From Sepioteuthis lessoniana (Eukaryota > Mollusca > Cephalopoda > Myopsida > Loliginidae): DNA of 64,000 nt. Both the position numbers and the translations under genes were made by a program. Below, in pieces: positions 1 through 9,400 of the stretch (its first letter is position 1; every line of letters starts with the position of its first letter). A model generated the notes under the pieces. The model saw only the letters and a program-made list of their open reading frames with translations, had not been told where the DNA came from and made no database searches. The stretch lies in the NCBI GenBank assembly GCA_963585895.1, contig OY757904.1, positions 4,711,982-4,775,981 on the forward strand, written 5' to 3'.

Positions 1-580
1 TTATAGGGAATGATATAAATTTTAATCAAAAGGCTTTCCGCAATGACAAATCAACTTTAGATAATATTTTTGGAAAATGTCGACATTATTAATGAATATT
101 AGATGAAAAGGCATGTTGCAGATATTATATATTTGAATTTTAGCAAGTCTTTTTATACGGTATCGAGTTAGAATTAACAAGAGAAAATGAAAAACATAGG
201 TATTTCTAAAAAAAAAAAAAAAGAAATTTTATGATACATTCTTAGAGAAAGAACTATAAATATAAAAATTGCTATCACTTATACTGAAACACAATATATA
301 ACTTTCGATATTCCTCAAAGATTTGTTCTGGGATTTGTGTTGTTTCTAATATTCATAAATGATTTACTTAATGAGATAGAATCAGCAATAGAACTATTTG
401 ATGACGATGTTAAACTTTTTAGACAATCATCAAAAGAAATAACGCATACGGATCTAAATAAATTATCATATTGCGATGATGTCTGGAAATTAAATCTAAC
501 ATAGAAAGATGTAAAATACTATATATTGGATCCAAAAACAATAAAGTTGAAAATAATTTAAGCCATGAGGAAATCAAGAA
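1..580 (+). pseudogene. Decayed LINE reverse-transcriptase fragment (jockey/CR1-like type)
   Basis: This is part of a non-LTR retrotransposon polymerase that continues off the left edge. Translation in short in-register pieces gives RT landmarks in the right order. QKAFRNDKSTLDNIF (24-71) resembles the QHGF...S-T-x-x-N stretch. After a frameshift, IIYLNFSKSFYTV (124-162) matches motif A (consensus like YLDFSKAFDTV). PQRFVLG...LIFINDLLNEIES (313-381) matches motif B, and ELFDDDVKLF (391-420) matches the F-A-D-D box. The motif A aspartates read N and Y, stops lie at 100 and 502, and a 15-base A run sits at 208-222, so it is dead. It differs from the LINE at 921-4004, whose motif B reads GIFQG. 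The exact clade is uncertain. Confidence 0.75.
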
Positions 581-920
581 ATTAAATGAAGAAGTCGATC
601 ATGGATGGCGTAGATAAGAAGTGAAGAAGAAGTAACGTCCACAATAAAGCCGGCAAAACAGATTGGAAGAAGTAAAATCTCTCTTCTGAAGGAACTAGTT
701 TTAGTAGTAACGAGATTATTGGAGGTAATTCCACTAATTTACGGTAATAAAAACAATAGCCAAAATGACGATACAGGAATACCAGCTAATAGCTCAGGAG
801 CTAATTGTTGGGGTAGATTGTAAAAATAGCCCCGCCATGGACTTTAAACCTTGGCCAATTTGAATTTTTTGAGACCCATCTTATCATAAGGGTTGTTAGT
901 CTTATCTGTATCAGACGCGC
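581..920. other. Non-coding AT-rich spacer
   Basis: I see no convincing coding or RNA gene here. The short open frames are random-looking. The part from about 790 may already belong to the 5' leader of the LINE that follows, but the second LINE copy gives no alignable support before about 921. Confidence 0.5.
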
Positions 921-1060
921 TGATAATAAACAACCCCTGGGTCTTGTATAGACACAATATTCTACCCATGAACAATGACTAATCAAAACATTATTCAACG
1001 TGGAACCCAAACCGCAGGTTCAAGTGGCATGATCGATAGGTGCTTTCTTGATCATCAACA

Positions 1061-1315
1061 TTGGAATCCGTTTGGCATCCTGCGAATATTGGCTGTTTTT
1101 TTTTCAGGTACACAAACGATGAACAAATTAACCACAGATTAGAAAATGAACTAGGGAAGATAAAAAAAATTGCACTAAAGTATTATTTTAGGAGAAACCC
1201 TACAAAAAGAAGGCAAAGAAAAAGAATGATAGAAATTTGGACAGAATTGGGTAGATTTAAGAAAACAAACCAAAGGCTTGCTGACCAGTTTAGGACAATA
1301 ATGAATAATTGTTAG
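1061..1315 (+). pseudogene. LINE copy 1, N-terminal ORF fragment
   Basis: An 84-codon open stretch, rich in Lys and Arg, with HPANIGC near its start and EIWTELGRFKKTNQRLADQ towards its end. Copy 2 has the matching sequence at about 4780-5000 with different stops: the bases around 1234-1290 align with 4945-4999, including a shared ATTTGG and ACAAAC. That shows both are decayed copies of one ancestral coding region. It probably corresponds to the nucleic-acid-binding N-terminal part of the LINE protein, but I see no clear zinc finger. The ATG at 1061 is probably not the original start. Confidence 0.45.
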
Positions 1316-2357
1316 TTTTCTGACCTTGAAGTTCTGGAAATTCACCCATAAATATATAGGGAAATATATCGGCAGGCCTCTAATTCAGCAAACGAGACAC
1401 AAAATACAGAAAAAACCAGACACTTCTAACAAAAATCAAATGCTAAAGGATAATAAACTGAAATACCGCTAACACAATGACACAAAAACTAATCTATGAA
1501 GAAACAATAAATGGAGAGATAAATTAATAAGAATTATGTATGAAAAGAAACCCACATTGCCTTCAGTTCGGAACCAAGACTGGAGAGCACTCGAGTTGGA
1601 AACCGAAAATAAAATGATATATTGACAAATATCCCAATGAACAAAGTCACGGAATTAAACGATCTATTCTATGTAGGAGCAACATTAGTCTGTGGAAAAA
1701 TCAGGGTTCCCTTGAAAACCAAAAACTCAAAATCAAAACCCGGATGGAAAATCTGGTTGAAAACGCAGATAAGAAAACTACGACAACAAGCAAAAATGCT
1801 GAGACAGAACATAAAAAATATATTTGGACGAAGCGGAAAAGCATGACGATTCGAACGAAAAATACAATTCGAAGAGACGAATTTGTAAGTACTGGCGAAA
1901 GGAGGAAGACTAAAAAGATACAAACAATGCAGACAAAACAGGACATTCCAAAACAAGAAAATAAAATTCTACATGCAAGTAGGGGAGATTGGGCGAAATC
2001 AAACCAGCAACTAGATGTGAAGGAGGCAAAAAGATTTTGGAGCAAAATATGGGAACGGAAAGATCATAAAAAAATACCGAAGGAAAAAACAACTTGAAAA
2101 ACAGTTGCGAATATTCGAAGAAGACTAGAATATGCATATACATCTCGATGTACTCAAAACAGCACTTAAAAATACCAAAATGGAAAAACCCTGGTCTAGA
2201 TGGCATACACGGATTTTAATTTACGAAATTCACCTCTATCCACGACAAAAAACTGAGATACCAGAACGGATGACCAAAAGAAAGACCACCCTGATTCAGA
2301 AAGAACCCCCTCAAAGGAACTGCTCCAAAAAACTATAGACCCATAACGTGCCAACGG
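1316..2357 (+). pseudogene. LINE copy 1, region between the N-terminus and the RT core
   Basis: This is broken coding sequence, read in several frames. From 1622 it gives NIPMNKVTELNDLFY...LVCGKIRVP and then KPGWKIWLKTQIRKLRQQAKM, a basic helical region. At 2026-2067 it gives AKRFWSKIWERKDH, and copy 2 has the equivalent KEAKQFRSKI at about 5525-5555. At 2138 comes HLDVLKTALKN, followed by a damaged form of the W-K-x-x-G-H-D-x-I-H stretch that copy 2 keeps at 5682-5711. TTLIQKEP lies at 2287-2310. The part from 1316 to about 1600 has stops in all frames. Open frames on the opposite strand here are only shadows. Confidence 0.6.
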
Positions 2358-2777
2358 ATGACGTGGAACATACAAATGGTTCCAAATAAGGACGAGATTT
2401 ACTACTCATTAATAAGCCGCGGACTCTTCCCCAAGGAACGAAAAAGATGCATCAAGGGTATGAGAGACATAGGAGAACAACTATATCCTGATCAACACAT
2501 CCTCAACGAGATCAGAACAAGACGTGGATTGACTAAAAAGTCTTACGATATTGTCATCCAAAGCAGTAAATTACACTGTCTCTAAATGTACAAAATACCT
2601 GACGAAGTTGTAAAGTTTATCGAGAAAGCCATGGAAACTTGGAGAGTGGGATTGACAGCGGGAGGAAAAGGTTTAGCTGAGGTAAAGATCCAGATAGGTA
2701 TATTTCAAGGAGAAGCGCTATCACCATTATTATTTGTAATAACAATGATGTCACTCAATCACATTTTCAGGAAATAA
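2358..2777 (+). pseudogene. LINE copy 1, reverse-transcriptase core remnant lacking the YxDD box
   Basis: Two open stretches in one frame are separated by a single TAA (2583-2585). The first has EIYYSLISRGLFPKERKRC (2394-2450) and ends with KKSYDIVIQS, which fits motif A with its Asp kept. The second starts MYKIPDEVVKFIEKAMETWR and has GIFQGEALSPLLFV (2697-2738), a clear motif B. Soon afterwards the sequence jumps at about 2805 to the post-RT part (KETYKY, then a line resembling LETKLYCRNL), so the motif C Tyr-x-Asp-Asp box and its surroundings are missing. No enzyme could be made. The segment at about 2396-2490 is the counterpart of the satellite monomer that begins at 5953. Confidence 0.8.
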
Positions 2778-3363
2778 ACAGGTGGATACAATTTCAGTAA
2801 ATGGCAAAAAGGAAACCTACAAATACTAATACCATCAAACAAGGGAACAATAAAAAATAGATAAAAAAGAGTATACCGGGAAAAGGAGAAAGCAACTCGA
2901 AACTAAGCTATATTGCCGGAACCTTAAAAAAGAGACAAATACCTGGACTGTTCCCCTCGTAAGATACTCGAGACCATTCTTAAAGCGGATCAGAGAAGGA
3001 CTTGCATCCCAGAGATGATGTTGACAGATTACATGCGTCAAAAAAAGAAACAGGAAGAGGACTTACGAGCATTGAAGACAGCGTTGACGCATCGATACAA
3101 TGACTCGAACACCACAGAGAAAGGCACGGAGGCAGACTGATAACAGCCACGAGAAGCAATACTGACGACACGAGGATCAGCAGAACAAAAATAACCAGAA
3201 AACAAAAAGAAGAATAAAACAACTCTATGGTCGTTTTAACCGACTAAAAAGAGACATCTCAAACGAGAAAACATGGACGTGGCTAAGAAAGGGAAACCTT
3301 AAGAGAGAAACTGAGTCTCTTCAAATAACAGCACGAAACAACGCCATAAGGACCGATTATTTC

Positions 3364-3960
3364 AAAGCAAGAATACACAAGACGCAAAAAACTAGCAAAT
3401 GTAGATTATGTGGTGATAGCGACGAAACGATCAATCACATTATAAACGAATGCAGCACATTAGCACAGAAAGAGTATAAGACACGACACGATGGGTGGGC
3501 AAAGTGATCCCCTGGGAATTGAGCAGGAAGTTAGAATTTGACCATACGAACAAATGGTATATGTATAACCCAGAATCTGTCCTAGAGAATGAAACGCACA
3601 AACTTCTCTTGGATTTTTAGATACAAACGGATTACCTAATCTCGACCAGACGACCAGACCTCATTATAATCAACCTAAATAAGAGAACTTGCCGAATTGT
3701 AGACTTTACTGTTACAGCTGACCATAGAATATAACTGAAAGAAAGTGAAAAGAAGGATAAGTATCTTGAACTTGGTAGATAATTGAAAAAATCGGTGGAA
3801 CATAAAAGTGACGTTTATACCAATTGTAATTAATGATATTGTTATAGTCACCAAATATTGATACAAGAACAAGAGGACGAGTGGAGACCATCCATTATTA
3901 AGATCGGCCAGAATACTGAGAAGAGTCTTGGAGACTTGAGGAGACTTGCTGCCAGTCAAA
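3364..3960 (+). pseudogene. LINE copy 1, CCHC knuckle and restriction-like endonuclease end
   Basis: The frame beginning at 3364 gives KCRLCGDSDETINHIINEC, a C-x2-C-x8-H-x4-C knuckle (Cys codons 3400, 3409 and 3451; His codon 3436), then TLAQKEYKTRHD. One frameshift later come HTNKWYMYNPESVLENETHK, a stop, and RRPDLIII (from 3648) with IVDF (Asp codon 3702). An R-P-D followed about 15 residues later by V-D is the pattern of the C-terminal restriction-like endonuclease in R2- and R4-type LINEs, where it nicks target DNA to prime reverse transcription. Further stops lie at about 3619, 3731 and 3779. The CCHC and RPD...D parts are seen directly; the family role is established knowledge. Confidence 0.75.
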
Positions 3961-4004
3961 CTCCAGGGAAAGATCATCAACTGTCGCTGATGTGAAAAAC
4001 TCAC

Positions 4005-4019
4005 AATAATAATAATAAT
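4005..4019 (+). repeat. (AAT)5 microsatellite tail of LINE copy 1
   Basis: Five AAT triplets directly follow the last alignable LINE sequence. Many LINEs end in a short simple repeat instead of poly(A), and Dong-type elements are known to sit in TAA repeats. This fits the 3' end of copy 1, but a chance microsatellite cannot be excluded. Confidence 0.7.
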
Positions 4020-4629
4020 CAAAACGGTTGAAGTAGAGACGAGACCCAAGTGAAAACAAAAGGTAAAGCACACCTCGAACTTTTTAAATTCATCTCCGTT
4101 GATATGCCGAGATTTTGTTCTTGTTTGTAAATATACCCCAAATAACTCTATCATACTATCGAAATGATAATTTATGATTATATATATGTATATATATATA
4201 TATATATATGAAAAAAGGAGGGAAAAAAAGTGTAAATGTAAAGAATATGAAGAACATAATTGTAATTGTAGCAGCGTCTTTATCCTATCTCCACGTCACG
4301 TGATATGAACTCTTTTGATGGTGTTAATCGAAACGTGGCAGAATGGGATGATTTGAAATATTTGGAATACTTGAATCTCTGATCCAAGATTTTGGGCATT
4401 TAGGAATACCAAAATTATTCATGCTTACACAATAAGCAGTAGTATCAGTAATAATCAAATCCATGCTTCAAATAACTCGTTAGATAAGTAAAAAATGAAA
4501 ATTTAATAGGTTCATTAAAAGGTGACCGTTTAATTTTTACCAAGTTAGACGTCGGTAAATTTCAAACTGACCTCTTCGTTATCCTCTTTCTTGTAAAAGT
4601 ACCTGGTCGCATTTGTGATAGGAGCAAAC
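4020..4629. other. Non-coding AT-rich spacer between the two LINE copies
   Basis: No gene can be supported. The minus-strand open frame that covers 3675-4154 lies over the LINE end on the opposite strand and is a shadow. The interval contains a (TA)n tract and otherwise unique-looking sequence. Confidence 0.6.
4179..4209. repeat. (TA)n microsatellite
   Basis: About 31 bases of alternating T and A, with one G interruption at 4189. Confidence 0.9.
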
Positions 4630-5963
4630 ATAATAATCAACCCTTGGGTCTGGTATAGCCACAATATACTACCCATGAAAAATATCCAATCCAAATTCAA
4701 ATCAACTTGGGACTCAAATTAAAGATCTGGAGGACACAATCGGTAGCGTCTCCTTCAATATCCAACACAGGAGACCCGGTCAGTATCTTGCGAATTTTGG
4801 ATGTTCTTATTTTAAGTATAGTAACAACTCTGCACAGATACACCAACAAAAATATGAACAAGAGAAGACAAGGAAAATCTACTTCACTGTTATTTTAAGA
4901 ACAACCTTGCACAAAGAGTTTAAAAGAAAAAGAAGCATAACAATTTGGGGCGATTCAGCTTCATTTAATTCAACAAACTAAAGACAAGCGAATCAAGCTA
5001 GAACGATTTAAAAAAAGGTTGATTTCTGATCTTGACATACAAGAAATAGAAAGACAAGTAATTAGTGAAGAATATGAACAAAGAGCAAAATCCAAGCACG
5101 AAACACTGAAAAGTCAGGTCCATCTACTTGAATTGAAAAGCAAAATACGAAAAACCAAAACAACACAGAACCCAGCAATACTAAATAAATGTTAATAATA
5201 ATTGAAAAGAAAACTATATTACCATCTCTCAAGAAACAAGACTGAAAAAAATCAAGGTAAAAACCGAAAAGTAAGCAATTTTTTAAAGAATATCTCAACA
5301 GGCAACCCGAAAAAGAATACAAATTCTTGATGGGAAATTAGGCTTGACGGACAAGAAAAGGCAACTTAAAGAGATAAATAAAAATACTGTCAAAAGAATG
5401 CAAACTCAGAAAATAGCAGGATAGGTTTAAGCAAAACAAAAAATGAGGATTTCCAAAATCAAGAAAAAATTTTATCAATAATTATTTGGAGAATGCAAAT
5501 GAACTAACAAAAACCATATGCAAAGGAAGCCAAACAATTTCGGAGTAAAATATGAAAATGAAAGAACATAAAAGAAAGGTCGATAAATAACATAAAAGAA
5601 GATTTGAAGAGACTCGAAGACGGGCCTTAGGCGGACATACTCTTCAAATTGCTATGAGCAACACTCAAGAAAGTACCGAATTGGAAAACATCAGGCCATG
5701 ATAGCATACATAAATTATGGTTTTTAAATTCAGGGCTACCTATGATATACTGGCTCTTGAATTGAATAAATGCTTAGAAGAAGCAAGGATAGACAAATGG
5801 ATGTCCAAGCGGAAAATTATCCTGATCAAGAAAGACACCCCACAAAAAAAACAAAAAAAAAACAAAAACGAATCAACCTTAGACACAATAGAGGTTTAAC
5901 TTAACTATCTATGACGTTGAAAATCTTGACCACAGAGAATCAAGTAGATATTGATTACTCGCT
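4630..5963 (+). mobile_element. Degenerate LINE, copy 2, running into the satellite
   Basis: This is a second copy of the LINE at 921-4004, same strand, diverged independently. It keeps the 5' leader (4645-4678), an N-terminal stretch with SISNTGDPVSILRILDVLIL (4755-4814), KEAKQFRSKI (about 5525-5555), LKKVPNWKTSGHDSIHK (5664-5714), ALELNKCLEEARI (5752-5790) and KRKIILIKKD (5807-5836). From 5905 a frame reads LSMTLKILTTENQVDIDYSL, equivalent to copy 1 from about 2352 to 2410. At 5963 it passes without a break into satellite monomer 1. Everything beyond the mid-RT is absent from the window: the element is replaced by the array. Stops and frameshifts show it is dead. Confidence 0.8.
5717..5899 (+). 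pseudogene. LINE copy 2, pre-RT / early RT ORF fragment
   Basis: A 60-codon open stretch corresponding to copy 1 at about 2212-2330. ALELNKCLEEARIDKWMSKR followed by IILIKKDTPQ parallels copy 1's TEIPERMTKRKTTLIQKEPP. It ends in an A-rich tract (5847-5870) where the frame is lost, and the next recognisable LINE frame starts at 5905. The ATG at 5717 replaces an internal residue and is not a real start. Confidence 0.6.
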
Positions 5964-6022
5964 CTATCCAGAAGAACGGATTGGATGTCACAGGGAACTA
6001 GAGGAACAAGTGATTTCCCGTT
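5953..6022 (+). repeat. Founder-edge monomer (70 bp, short by 17)
   Basis: This first unit joins LINE copy 2 to the array. Compared with the consensus it lacks 15 bases between two CT dinucleotides (after TACTCGCT) and 2 T residues after TTGATT. The rest, from CTATCCAGAAG onward, is a standard monomer. A frame opened at 5905 in the LINE passes through it and stops at TGA 6022-6024. Confidence 0.85.
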
Positions 6023-6458
6023 GATTTTACTCGCTTGTAAACCGTTGACTCTATCCAGAAGGACGGATTGGATGTCACAGGGAACTAGAGGAACAAGTGA
6101 TTTCCCGTTGATTTTACTCGCTTGAACACCGTAGACTCTATCCAGTAGAACGGATTGGATGTCACAGGGAACTAGAGGAACAAGTGATTTCCCGTTGATT
6201 TTACTCGCTTGTACACCGTTGACTCTATCCAGAAGGACGGATTGGATGTCACAGGGAACTAGAGGAACAAGTGATTTCCCGTTGATTTTACTCGCTTGAA
6301 CACCGTAGACTCTATCCAGTAGAACGGATTGGATGTCACAGGGAACTAGAGGAACAAGTGATTTCCCGCTGATTTTACTCGCTTGAACACCGTAGACTCT
6401 ATCCAGTAGAACGGATTGGATGTCAAAGGGGAACTAGAGGAACAAGTGATTTCCCGTT
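6023..6458 (+). repeat. Edge monomers with 174-bp dimer alternation
   Basis: Units beginning at 6023 and 6197 carry CGTTGAC with AGAAGGACGG. Units beginning at 6110 and 6284 carry TTGAACACC with CCAGTAGAACGG, and the unit at 6371 repeats the latter form and has one inserted G. The CCAGTAG form was seen only here, so the edge keeps private variants. Confidence 0.75.
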
Positions 6459-9400
6459 GATTTTACTCGCTTGTACACCGTAGACTCTATCCAGAAGGAC
6501 GGATTGGATGTCACAGGGAACTAGAGGAGCAAGTGATATCCCGTTGATTTTACTCGCTTGTACACCGTAGACTCTATCCAGAATAACGGATTGGATGTCA
6601 CAGGGAACTAGAGGAACAAGTGATTTCCCGTTGATTTTACTCGCTTGTACACCGTAGACTCTATCCATAAGGACGGATTGGATGTCACAGGGAACTAGAG
6701 GAACAAGTGATTTCCCGTTGATTTTACTCGCTTGTACACCGTGGACTCTATCCAGAAGAACGGATTGGATGTCACAGGGAACTAGAGGAACAAGTGATTT
6801 CCCGTTGATTTTACTCGCTTGTACACCGTTGACTCTATCCAGAAGGACGGATTGGATGTCACAGGGAACTAGAGGAACAAGTGATTTCCCGTTGATTTTA
6901 CTCGCTTGTACACCGTTGACTCTATCCAGAAGAACGGATTGGATGTCACAGGGAACTAGAGGAACAAGTGATTTCCCGTTGATTTTACTCGCTTGTACAG
7001 CGTTGACTCTATCCAGAAGAACGGATTGGATGTCACAGGGAACTAGAGGAACAAGTGATTTCCCGTTGATTTTACTCGCTTGTACACCGTAGACTCTATC
7101 CAGAAGAACGGATTGGATGTCACAAGGAACTAGAGGAACAAGTGATTTCCCGTTGATTTTACTCGCTTGTACACCGTTGACTCTATCCAGAAGAACGGAT
7201 TGGATGTCACAGGGAACTAGAGGAACAAGTGATTTCCCGTTGATTTTACTCGCTTGTACACCGAAGACTCTATCCAGAAGAACGGATTGGATGTCACAGG
7301 GAACTAGAGGAACAAGTGATTTCCCGTTGATTTTACTCGCTTGTACAGCGTTGACTCTATCCAGAAGGACGGATTGGATGTCACAGGGAACTAGAGGAAC
7401 AAGTGATTTCCCGTTGATTTTACTCGCTTGTACACCGTGGACTCTATCCAGAAGAACGGATTGGATGTCACAGGGAACTAGAGGAACAAGTGATTTCCCG
7501 TTGATTTTACTCGCTTGTACACCGTAGACTCTATCTTGAAGAACGGATTGGATGTCACAGGGAACTAGAGGAACAAGTGATTTCCCGTTGATTTTACTCG
7601 CTTGTACACCGTAGACTCTATCCAGAAGAACGGATTGGATGTCACAAGGAACTAGAGGAACAAGTGATTTCCCGTTGATTTTACTCGCTTGTACACCGTA
7701 GACTCTATCTTGAAGAACGGATTGGATGTCACAGGGAACTAGAGGAACAAGTGATTTCCCGTTGATTTTACTCGCTTGTACACCGTAGACTCTATCCAGA
7801 AGAACGGATTGGATGTCACAGGGAACTAGAGGAACAAGTGATTTCCCGTTGATTTTACTCGCTTGTACACCGTAGACTCTATCCAGAAGAACGGATTGGA
7901 TGTCACAGGGAACTAGAGGAACAAGTGATTTCCCGTTGATTTTACTCGCTTGTACACCGTAGACTCTATCCAGAAGAACGGATTGGATGTCACAGGGAAC
8001 TAGAGGAACAAGTGATTTCCCGTTGATTTTACTCGCTTGTACACTGTAGACTCTATCTTGAAGAACGGATTGGATGTCACAGGGAACTAGAGGAACAAGT
8101 GATTTCCCGTTGATTTTACTCGCTTGTACACCGTAGACTCTATCCAGAAGAACGGATTGGATGTCACAAGGAACTAGAGGAACAAGTGATTTCCCGTTGA
8201 TTTTACTCGCTTGTACACCGTAGACTCTATCCAGAAGAACGGATTGGATGTCACAGGGAACTAGAGGAACAAGTGATTTCCCGTTGATTTTACTCGCTTG
8301 TACACCGTGGACTCTATCCAGAAGAACGGATTGGATGTCACAAGGAACTAGAGGAACAAGTGATTTCCCGTTGATTTTACTCGCTTGTACACCGTAGACT
8401 CTATCCAGAAGAACTGATTGGATGTCACAGGGAACTAGAGGAACAAGTGATTTCCCGTTGATTTTACTCGCTTGTACACCGTAGACTCTATCCAGAAGAA
8501 CGGATTGGATGTCACAGGGAACTAGAGGAACAAGTGATTTCCCGTTGATTTTACTCGCTTGTACACCGTAGACTCTATCCAGAAGAACGGATTGGATGTC
8601 ACAAGGAACTAGAGGAACAAGTGATTTCCCGTTGATTTTACTCGCTTGTACACCGTAGACTCTATCCAGAAGAACGGATTGGATGTCACAGGGAACTAGA
8701 GGAACGAGTGATTTCCCGTTGATTTTACTCGCTTGTACACCGTAGACTCTATCCAGACGAACGGATTGGATGTCACAAGGAACTAGAGGAACAAGTGATT
8801 TCCCGTTGATTTTACTCGCTTGTACACCGTAGACTCTATCCAGAAGAACGGATTGGATGTCACAGGGAACTAGAGGAACAAGTGATTTCCCGTTGATTTT
8901 ACTCGCTTGTACACCGTAGACTCTATCCAGAAGAACGGATTGGATGTCACAGGGAACTAGAGGAACAAGTGATTTCCCGTTGATTTTACTCGCTTGTACA
9001 CCGTAGACTCTATCCAGAAGAACGGATTGGATGTCACAAGGAACTAGAGGAACAAGTGATTTCCCGTTGATTTTACTCGCTTGTACACCGTAGACTCTAT
9101 CTTGAAGAACGGATTGGATGTCACAGGGAACTAGAGGAACAAGTGATTTCCCGTTGATTTTACTCGCTTGTACACCGTAGACTCTATCCAGAAGAACGGA
9201 TTGGATGTCACAGGGAACTAGAGGAACAAGTGATTTCCCGTTGATTTTACTCGCTTGTACACCGTAGACTCTATCTTGAAGAACGGATTGGATGTCACAG
9301 GGAACTAGAGGAACAAGTGATTTCCCGTTGATTTTACTCGCTTGTACACCGTAGACTCTATCCAGAAGAACTGATTGGATGTCACATGGAACTAGAGGAA

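Larger units (their letters stand above)
921..4004 (+). mobile_element. Degenerate LINE, copy 1 (RLE-type, R4/Dong-like), nearly end to end
   Basis: This is a dead non-LTR retrotransposon. Its 5' leader is shared with copy 2: 938-971 matches 4645-4678 at 31 of 34 positions by hand count. Decoding in pieces then gives an N-terminal region (1061-1315), a basic region before the RT with IPMNKVTELN (1631-1660), AKRFWSKIWERKDH (2026-2067), HLDVLKTALKN (2138-2170), TTLIQKEP (2287-2310), RT core remnants (2358-2777), a post-RT region (about 2880-3340), a CCHC knuckle (3400-3453) and an endonuclease-like end (about 3640-3960). The order matches a single-ORF LINE with a C-terminal restriction-like endonuclease. 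It has many stops and frameshifts, and an internal deletion near 2805. It ends at an (AAT)n tail. The clade assignment is from memory of the family. Confidence 0.8.

Noticed and set aside
801-1010. 69-residue minus-strand ORF
   Set aside because: It overlaps the LINE leader shared by both copies; no recognisable domain.
1669-3222. Minus-strand ORFs rich in Phe, Leu, Cys and Ser (1669-1956, 1701-2045, 1910-2206, 2980-3222), which could look like membrane proteins
   Set aside because: They lie opposite Lys/Arg-rich LINE coding remnants; the hydrophobic look is the complement of A-rich codons.
3675-4154. 159-residue minus-strand ORF
   Set aside because: It lies opposite the LINE endonuclease end and tail (recognisable plus-strand RRPDLIII and IVDF codons), so it is a shadow.
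5062-5322. 86-residue minus-strand ORF
   Set aside because: Opposite an A-rich LINE copy 2 segment; composition is explained by the complement.
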